From the NCBI GenBank assembly GCA_902783395.1, contig CACZRA010000012.1, positions 1 to 8,374 on the forward strand: a stretch of 8,374 nucleotides of DNA, given 5' to 3'. How positions within the stretch are numbered: position 1 is the stretch's first letter; each line of letters starts with the position of its first letter. This stretch comes from an uncultured Lachnospiraceae bacterium. GTDB lineage: Bacteria > Bacillota > Clostridia > Lachnospirales > Lachnospiraceae. Shown one piece after another: positions 1 to 5,909 of this stretch. A program made the position numbers and the translations under genes. Under the pieces are notes generated by a model. That model worked only from the letters and a program-made list of their open reading frames with translations. It made no database searches and was not told where the DNA came from.

Positions 1-22
1 CCAGCGGGTATTTCTCATTCAT
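1..22 (-). CDS. Start of a further gene (5' fragment only)
   Basis: Seven codons are visible, M-N-E-K-Y-P-L, running off the window. The ATG at 22 follows a good ribosome-binding site by a normal distance. A second ATG at 18 (M-R-N-T-R-W, other frame) also stays open but is less well spaced. Nothing can be said of function with confidence; such an N-terminus is compatible with a family 2 glycosyltransferase (often 'PLVSVIIPVYN'), but seven residues cannot show it. The gap to the peptidase stop is 51 bases with no terminator, so it probably belongs to the same operon. Confidence 0.5.
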
Positions 23-24
23 AA

Positions 25-32
25 CTCACCTC
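25..32 (-). promoter_or_regulatory. Ribosome-binding site for the gene entering at base 22
   Basis: GAGGTGAG on the minus strand is a strong match to the anti-Shine-Dalgarno complement (AAGGAGGTGAT). The GAGG core is 6 bases from the ATG at 22 and 10 bases from the alternative ATG at 18, which favours the former. Confidence 0.65.
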
Positions 33-73
33 ACATTTTATACTGCACTGATGTCCCTTTAAGAATCCGGCCT

Positions 74-2155
74 TCACCACACGGTAACCCTGCTCCCCGG
101 GGACAGATACATGTTGTCGCCTTCTTTTACGCCGTAGGTTTCATAAAACTCGTCAAACTGCTGTACGGATACGTTCGTTCTGAGATAGCTCAGCGGATGG
201 GAATCCTGCAGCAGGGTTGAAAGCTCAATGCTGTAATACGAGATCTCAACGTTCATATTGGCGAATTTCGTAAAGAACACATCATAGTCAAAGTCCTTCA
301 TATCGGACACCATTCTCAGAGCACACTGCAGCCCGGTGATATCGGCGAGCATTTCGGTATCGATGTTCTTGCCGTTCACGCTGTAGTTTCCGAAGGGCTT
401 TATGGTATCAAGACAGGCATCCAGCTTGTCTATCCTGGCCCTGAATTCCTTCTTATCCTCCTCGCTCCACCAGTCCCTTAAGTTTCCGTCCGCATCATAT
501 CTGGCACCGTTGGCATCAAAGGAATGGGATATCTCATGGCCGACCCAGAACCCCGCTATCGAAGCATACAGCTCCTCGGTGCTCATATCCTCATAATAAA
601 AAGGCTTTTCCATCATGCCCAGACAGATATAGATCGCGTTTTCCGGACAGCTGTAATAAGCGTTACAGTCAAGAATGTTCACATCGGCCGCCCAGCATTC
701 ATGATTAACTTCTTTTCCCGCCAGGGAATCGTTATATTTATCATAGAACGTCATTATCCGTCTTTCAGCCTCGAGCATGGAGCAGTCATCCAGGGAAAGC
801 TCCGAATAATCCGTCCATTTATCCGGATAGGCCACGTTGATATCCATGGCATCCAGTTTTTTTATCGCATAGTCTATCGTTTCGGCAGAAGCCCAGGTGT
901 TCTCCGACAGCATCTCCCTGTAGCAGTCTATCACCTCCTCACAAAGATCCTCCAGCCTTTGCTTGTCCTCCTCAGAGCCGTATTTCTCGACGTAGATTTT
1001 CTGGAGCGGCTCACTGAACATATCCTGCATGGTATAATATGCGTTTTCTTCATCCGTATACCAGTAATCGGTCCCGTAGCACTCATTTGACGTATCGAGC
1101 TCATAATCATAAGCATCCCTGTCGGTATACTCTCCGAGATCCAGCAGAGCGTTCACATATACTATGCTCCGTATCGCTTCAAAGTTATCCTCGACATAAA
1201 CCTCATTAAGCAGTTTCAGGTAGTCAGGTTCCGACACGACATACTTACCGTCGTATTTAAGATCCTGAACCTCTATAAGCTCCGCGAGCGGGAAATTCCC
1301 CGAAAGGTCTTCAAGATCCTTAAAGCTCATTTCATTATTGGCTCTTTCGACATAATTGTCGTTCATCATTTCTTCGGATGTGGGGATGCTCTGCGAAAGC
1401 TCCTCCTCAAGATCATAGGCCTGCTCCAGCATTTTCTTCGCCTCATCCTCCTTCATGCCGAGTCTTCCCGCATAATAAACGAACATCTTCTCATTGTAGG
1501 ACGCCGTCATATCACCGAATTCCGTCCGGTTTTTATACTCCGCCGAATCATCAAGAAGAAGGCCCTCGGGGTCGATACATACCGAATAATGCTTTGAATC
1601 GTTATACGAATTACTGACGTAAACCGTGATGAAGTTCACCAGAAAGATCAGGGCATCATCCGTGAAGAGATACTCAGTAAGCTCGTTAAGGTCCTTCGCC
1701 TCAAGGACCGGGTCTGTGAGCTCCTTTATTTCAGCAAATCCCGTCTCATCCCTCTTGTCCCATCCGGTCAGTGTATCATACAGGTCCTTTACAAGCTCCT
1801 CATAATGATCGTCCGGCTTAAGGTTCTTCATGAGCTTCATCGCGCGTTCATCCACGGCGGAGGATGCCTCTGAATAATTAGTCCACATATAATAACCCTC
1901 CCGGTATTTCTTATCCAGGATCAGGTCTCTGTTTGCATACAAATGGAAATCCTCACGGGGGTCCTTCTTTGAATGAACGGTCACATTTTCGGGAAGATCG
2001 GAATCGATCCACGGAATGCCCGTTGAGAGGGATTCATCCACGCCCACCCCGGAAGTCTCGGTGACAAAGGTCCGGAGGGGAACGGGAAAATCAAACAGCA
2101 GTGCCGCCGAAAGTATCAGAACAAGGATAAAACGAAGAAGATCTAATAATGGCAT
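74..2155 (-). CDS. M13 family (neprilysin/PepO-type) zinc metallopeptidase, membrane-anchored
   Basis: A 693-residue protein, normal length for full M13 enzymes. A hydrophobic stretch at residues 9-21 (F-I-L-V-L-I-L-S-A-A-L-L-F) is an uncleaved anchor or signal peptide, placing the enzyme outside the membrane; I see no lipobox. The N-terminal M13 domain opens with E-D-F-H-L-Y-A-N (68-75, family 'DFY.YvN'). The catalytic domain has N-A-Y-Y (498-501, substrate backbone binding), H-E-I-S-H (540-544, two zinc ligands and the catalytic Glu), E-M-L-A-D (601-605, third zinc ligand E601 with D605), D-S-H-P (651-654) with R659 for transition state and substrate, and the conserved C-terminal Trp (W693). 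All key residues are present, so it should be active on peptides. The family's FPAGxLQPPFF and GENIAD stretches are divergent (C-L-G-M-M-E-K-P-F-Y; T-E-M-L-A-D). It starts 5 bases after the glycosyltransferase stop without a visible Shine-Dalgarno sequence, implying reinitiation. An in-frame TGA just upstream excludes a longer form. Confidence 0.95.
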   Translation of the reverse strand: MPLLDLLRFILVLILSAALLFDFPVPLRTFVTETSGVGVDESLSTGIPWIDSDLPENVTVHSKKDPREDFHLYANRDLILDKKYREGYYMWTNYSEASSAVDERAMKLMKNLKPDDHYEELVKDLYDTLTGWDKRDETGFAEIKELTDPVLEAKDLNELTEYLFTDDALIFLVNFITVYVSNSYNDSKHYSVCIDPEGLLLDDSAEYKNRTEFGDMTASYNEKMFVYYAGRLGMKEDEAKKMLEQAYDLEEELSQSIPTSEEMMNDNYVERANNEMSFKDLEDLSGNFPLAELIEVQDLKYDGKYVVSEPDYLKLLNEVYVEDNFEAIRSIVYVNALLDLGEYTDRDAYDYELDTSNECYGTDYWYTDEENAYYTMQDMFSEPLQKIYVEKYGSEEDKQRLEDLCEEVIDCYREMLSENTWASAETIDYAIKKLDAMDINVAYPDKWTDYSELSLDDCSMLEAERRIMTFYDKYNDSLAGKEVNHECWAADVNILDCNAYYSCPENAIYICLGMMEKPFYYEDMSTEELYASIAGFWVGHEISHSFDANGARYDADGNLRDWWSEEDKKEFRARIDKLDACLDTIKPFGNYSVNGKNIDTEMLADITGLQCALRMVSDMKDFDYDVFFTKFANMNVEISYYSIELSTLLQDSHPLSYLRTNVSVQQFDEFYETYGVKEGDNMYLSPGSRVTVW

Positions 2156-2160
2156 AGGCG

Positions 2161-4236
2161 CTATTCAACCATGGGCTGCGGTGCCCCCTTAAGTGTAAAG
2201 TTACTGTGATCAAGACTGAAATTCGGGTTAAAATAGGGATCTCCCTTTTCCAGATCTTCAGCCCACTTCGTACGGAAAAGCTCCGCTTCCTTTTCATAAC
2301 GGGATGCCCTGTCGTCATACGAAGCATCATCCGCCGTACCGTCCTTCACCACATCGGATCCGCGGCTTATCGATTCATAATGAAAGAGCTCGGCAAACGG
2401 AGTGAATACATTTACCTTTCCGATATGTCTGAGCCTCAGGCAGAAATCCACGTCATTGAGCGCAACGGCAAATTTTTCATCAAGTCCGCCGAGCGCATCG
2501 AAATCCGCCCGCGACACCATCAGACAGGCTCCGGTGACCGCAGTGAAATTCTGTGCATAACAGAGCCTTCCCATATATCCGAGGTTTTCCTTTGAAAGCT
2601 TATAATGCACATGTCCCGCAGTGCGGTGCGCTCCGAGACCTATGACGACACCGGCATGCTGGATGGTATAGTCCGGATAATAAAGCTTGCAGCCGACGGC
2701 GCCCACGTCATCACGCTGCGCATACATCAAAAGCTCCTCGATCCAGTCTCTTGTGATGACCTCCGTATCGTTATTGAGCAGGAGCAGATATTCACCCGTT
2801 GACACGGCAGCTCCTTTATTTATGAGCTCCGCGTAATTAAAGCTGTCCTGCTTTACCTCCGTTATCTTAACGGCCGGGAGCTTTTCAAGCTCATCATAAT
2901 AAGACCGTATCCCGTCCGTCGTGCTCCCGTTCTCAACGATCACTATCTCATAATCCTCATACGAGGATCTCTCCAGTATGGAATCTATGCATCGCCTGAG
3001 GTCGGCCTCATGATCCCTGTTCGGGATGATAATGGAGACGCGCGGCTTTGCCGTGAGGCGGTATCTTATCCTGAATATGGTCGCAAAGGCTTTTGTGCTC
3101 TGTATTTCAAAGCCCTCCATCCCGTCCGCTTCAAGCGACGCTGCGACAGCCTTCTTTGCAGCATTTATCGCGTAAGTCTTGGCGTTTATATCAGCCGCTG
3201 TCGATCCCGCATGGCTTCTCCAGTAATAAAGGATATGCGGTACATGGACTATGCCATCGGGATATTTTGACGCTTCATGTGTCAGGCGGAGGATCATGTC
3301 ATGATCCTGGCTCCCGTCATATTCCGACCGGAACCTTCCGACCTTATCGACAAGCTCTCTTTTGAAAGCCGAGAAATGGCAGATAAAGTTATTTGCGCGG
3401 AGATTATCCGGCGCGAAGTCAGGCTTGAAGTGGAGGGTTATCATCCTGTTTACGGAGTCTCCCTGAAAGGTTGCCTCATCCGAATATATGAAATACGCGT
3501 CCTTCTCCTCGAGGACCTTCATATATTCATAGAGCGCCGAGGGATGCAGCAGGTCGTCATGATCCATCAGCGCATAGAAATCCCCCGTCGCAAGGTCAAA
3601 GCAGGCATTCGTGTTTTCGGATATTCCTCCGTTGTGATCAAGCTTTTTATATTTTATCCTCTTCCTTTCGGGATATCCGGCTTCATCCTTATCCGCATAT
3701 TCTCTTACCACTTCGGCTACATAAGAGTGCTCCTCATCCGAGCCGTCCGCGAAGCAGAGCTCCCAGCCGCCGTAGGTCTGTGCGCGCACACAGTCTATAA
3801 GCTCTCTTAAGAAATTCTCGGGAGTGTTGTACAGCGGGATAAGGATCGAGAAGATATGAGCGGTCTTAAAGACATGAGCTGCTGCCGCTGCTCTTTCCTC
3901 CTCCGAAGGATAGCTTTCCGTTCCGTGGTATTTGTACGCCTGACGTTCTATCCTCTTTGATCTGAGCTTGCGCCGTACCTCACTGAAGGATCCGAGTCTT
4001 TTTACTCTGATACAGGCATTCTTAAAATGTGACCAGGCAAGTCTGAACGGCATTATCGCACGGTAGATGAAGCTCTGCTTTAAAGTATTCCATTTACGGG
4101 AAAGCTCGGCATGCTCAGCTTCAAGGTCGGTGAGTTCCCTTGTAAGCTTCTCGTTCTTTTCCTTTTCTTTGAAATACATGTCCTTATAGTAGGACAGCAT
4201 CTGAGCGGTATTCAGATCTCCGTTTTCCTCATGCAT
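2161..4236 (-). CDS. Tandem two-domain family 2 glycosyltransferase with N-terminal coiled coil
   Basis: A 691-residue protein. Residues about 20-55 form a probable coiled coil, with leucines at 31, 38, 45 and 52 and L35/W49 in the alternate core positions. Residues 56-105 are basic and aromatic (Y-R-A-I-M-P-F-R-L-A-W), possibly a membrane-docking segment; no transmembrane helix is clear. The first GT-A domain (about 128-345) has F-S-I-L-I-P-L-Y-N-T-P, D-H-D-D (225-228), Q-D-H-D (310-313) and Y-Y-W-R-S-H (337-342). The second (about 399-620) has V-S-I-I-I-P-N-R-D, V-E-N-G-S, N-N-D (488-490), V-T-G-A-C-L, N-D-V-D (594-597) and H-Y-E-S (619-622). Both domains keep their metal and base-position acids, so two glycosyl transfers, or a bifunctional polymerising enzyme, are plausible; the sugars are unknown. 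It resembles the double-GT2 proteins of O-antigen and rhamnan clusters. The ATG follows AAGGG by 9 bases and overlaps the preceding gene by 25 bases. Confidence 0.92.
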   Translation of the reverse strand: MHEENGDLNTAQMLSYYKDMYFKEKEKNEKLTRELTDLEAEHAELSRKWNTLKQSFIYRAIMPFRLAWSHFKNACIRVKRLGSFSEVRRKLRSKRIERQAYKYHGTESYPSEEERAAAAAHVFKTAHIFSILIPLYNTPENFLRELIDCVRAQTYGGWELCFADGSDEEHSYVAEVVREYADKDEAGYPERKRIKYKKLDHNGGISENTNACFDLATGDFYALMDHDDLLHPSALYEYMKVLEEKDAYFIYSDEATFQGDSVNRMITLHFKPDFAPDNLRANNFICHFSAFKRELVDKVGRFRSEYDGSQDHDMILRLTHEASKYPDGIVHVPHILYYWRSHAGSTAADINAKTYAINAAKKAVAASLEADGMEGFEIQSTKAFATIFRIRYRLTAKPRVSIIIPNRDHEADLRRCIDSILERSSYEDYEIVIVENGSTTDGIRSYYDELEKLPAVKITEVKQDSFNYAELINKGAAVSTGEYLLLLNNDTEVITRDWIEELLMYAQRDDVGAVGCKLYYPDYTIQHAGVVIGLGAHRTAGHVHYKLSKENLGYMGRLCYAQNFTAVTGACLMVSRADFDALGGLDEKFAVALNDVDFCLRLRHIGKVNVFTPFAELFHYESISRGSDVVKDGTADDASYDDRASRYEKEAELFRTKWAEDLEKGDPYFNPNFSLDHSNFTLKGAPQPMVE

Positions 4237-5909
4237 TCATCATCACCCTTATATATGCGTCTGTTCCCGGTCATGAGTGCCGGATACACCTTTATCTCGC
4301 CCTTCACTTCATATCTTTCCATTTTCTTCGCCGGGATACGAGCGATAAAACCGGAATCGGCGCTTTTCTTGAATTTGGGAAACACCTCTCCCACATCCAC
4401 ACGGCGCATCCTGAAGGCTTCTGCGGCGTAACGGCTTCCTCCCGCTTCTATCACAACGACAGGCTTAAGATCCAGTATTCCCTCCCGGAATATCCAGCCG
4501 GTCACCTCATAGAAATCTTCATTGCCGTATGCGTCGGACAGTCTGTATTCTATGCCGTCCAGAGCCGCATGTATGTGAGTCCCCCGCTTCATTCTTCCCA
4601 CCGAGGATCTCACCTCCGATATGCCCGCCAGCTCCCACTCACTCGGAAGATTTATATCAAAATCAAGGGAGTACGGGGACAGGTTCTTATTCATGAAAGG
4701 ATCTCCGCCGTCGATGAGATCACCGTGCCTGGAGATAAGCTGCTCCCTCTCCCTCTTAAGCCTGTCATACGCAAGACGGCTCGTCCTGTCATCAGTCCTT
4801 GTCGCCCCCTCATAATGTATAAGACTGTGCGAATTCAGACATACATTATAGTATCCCATCTTGTATATATTCATGCACAGATCCACATCGTTGTATGCCA
4901 CGGGAAGCGATATGTCAAAGCCTCCGGTCTTGTCGAACCTGTCGCGTCTCACGCAGAGACAGGCTCCGGTCACGGCTATGGTATTAATGTCATGATCGCT
5001 GTAGCCGTAATAATATCTTTCATTCTTATAACCCTGCAGCTTGTGCGAGGGTCCGGAATAAAGAAGCGCTATGCCGCAGTGCTGTATCCTTCCGTCGGGA
5101 TACAGGAGCTTTATCCCAACTGCCCCGACATTATCCTCCGTAGCCTTCGTTGCCATACGCTCAAGTATGCCCTTTTCGTTAAAGGGCACCTCTACATCAT
5201 CATTCATGAAGATATAGATATCCCCGGAAGCCTGGGAAGCCCCGTAATTATTCAGCTCCGAATAGTTAAAATCTCCCGGCCGGTAATGATATCTCAGACG
5301 GTAAGCCATGGCGATCTCTTCATATCTTCTTCTTGCGCCGTTTCCGCTGCCGTTGTCTATGAGAATGATCTCCACGTCATCGGATACAAGGGAGGACAGG
5401 ATGCTCCTGACACAGCGCTCCAGCATATCCGGATGATCCTTTGACAGGATGATCACGGATATCCTTCCCGGAGATTTGTCGACAAAGGAGTCCTCCGGCG
5501 GTACATCGGGCACGCTCCTCTCTCTGCTTCTGTGGTAAAGCACCCTGCTGATGTGGCAGACCTTGTCTCTCGGATAGGTATAATAGCTCTCCGATCTCCT
5601 GCCCTTTTTCAACGCTACCATTCCGGAAATATAATCAAGGCTCTTCTCGCTTTCCGGTGAATAATCCGGCTTGAAATAAGGCTTCATCCTCTGATGGTCA
5701 CGCACCACATCCTCATCGCAGTAGATCAGATCATAGTCTCCCTTTGACGCGGCCTTCGCGAATTCCCTTATCCCGTCCGGCTCCGGGATATAGTCATCCG
5801 TGTCATATATGAGATCATACCGCGACATGAACCTGTCTACGATATGGCGGTCGGTCTTTGCCCCCCGCCATTTTTCAGTCTTCTCTATGTACTGCTGATA
5901 CTTTGACAT
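4212..5909 (-). CDS. Family 2 glycosyltransferase with degenerate first domain and C-terminal beta module
   Basis: A 565-residue protein counted from the ATG at 5909. The reading frame extends upstream to a TTG at 5996, but that segment lies within the methyltransferase gene and is arginine-rich and unconvincing, whereas the ATG has purine-rich ribosome-binding sequence just before it. Residues about 149-370 are an intact GT-A fold family 2 domain (COG1216/rhamnosyltransferase-like): R-I-S-V-I-I-L-S-K-D, I-D-N-G-S, the metal-binding N-D-D (236-238), V-T-G-A-C-L, the acceptor-side N-D-V-D (340-343) and H-Y-E-G (365-368). Residues about 28-127 look like remnants of a first GT domain (Y-D-T-D-D-Y, L-I-Y-C-D-E-D, P-Y-F-K-P-D-Y). 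Residues about 444-556 form a beta-rich module with G-W-I-F, R-R-V-D-V and S-G-F, of a type I associate with clostridial surface-glycan enzymes. It presumably adds a sugar to a lipid-linked glycan at the inner membrane face; donor and acceptor cannot be read from sequence. It overlaps both neighbours. Confidence 0.88.
   Translation of the reverse strand: MSKYQQYIEKTEKWRGAKTDRHIVDRFMSRYDLIYDTDDYIPEPDGIREFAKAASKGDYDLIYCDEDVVRDHQRMKPYFKPDYSPESEKSLDYISGMVALKKGRRSESYYTYPRDKVCHISRVLYHRSRERSVPDVPPEDSFVDKSPGRISVIILSKDHPDMLERCVRSILSSLVSDDVEIILIDNGSGNGARRRYEEIAMAYRLRYHYRPGDFNYSELNNYGASQASGDIYIFMNDDVEVPFNEKGILERMATKATEDNVGAVGIKLLYPDGRIQHCGIALLYSGPSHKLQGYKNERYYYGYSDHDINTIAVTGACLCVRRDRFDKTGGFDISLPVAYNDVDLCMNIYKMGYYNVCLNSHSLIHYEGATRTDDRTSRLAYDRLKREREQLISRHGDLIDGGDPFMNKNLSPYSLDFDINLPSEWELAGISEVRSSVGRMKRGTHIHAALDGIEYRLSDAYGNEDFYEVTGWIFREGILDLKPVVVIEAGGSRYAAEAFRMRRVDVGEVFPKFKKSADSGFIARIPAKKMERYEVKGEIKVYPALMTGNRRIYKGDDECMRKTEI
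4244..4250 (-). promoter_or_regulatory. Ribosome-binding site of the tandem glycosyltransferase
   Basis: AAGGGTG on the minus strand lies inside the 3' end of the preceding glycosyltransferase gene; its AAGGG core is 9 bases from the ATG at 4236. Two nearer ATGs (4243 and 4240) are in another frame and hit a TGA within a few codons, so 4236 is the right start. Confidence 0.6.

Noticed and set aside
37..65. Promoter-like TATAAA with TTCTTA 17 bases upstream, on the minus strand before the gene at base 22
   Set aside because: The -35 match is only 3 of 6, and the transcript start would fall within the ribosome-binding site at 25-32, so it is probably chance.
23..73. Intergenic terminator or attenuator after the peptidase gene
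   Set aside because: I found no G+C-rich hairpin followed by a U-tract in these 51 bases.
524..1090. A plus-strand open frame of about 188 codons opposite the M13 peptidase
   Set aside because: It is antisense to the conserved catalytic part of the peptidase, with no family resemblance of its own.
2091..2330. A minus-strand open frame bridging the tandem glycosyltransferase end and peptidase start
   Set aside because: It is out of frame with both conserved genes, and its product is a frame-shifted reading of their termini with no recognisable motif.
4569..5444. A long plus-strand open frame of about 291 codons opposite the first glycosyltransferase
   Set aside because: It lies antisense to a well-supported GT2 gene, lacks recognisable domains and reads like a shadow frame of biased codon use.
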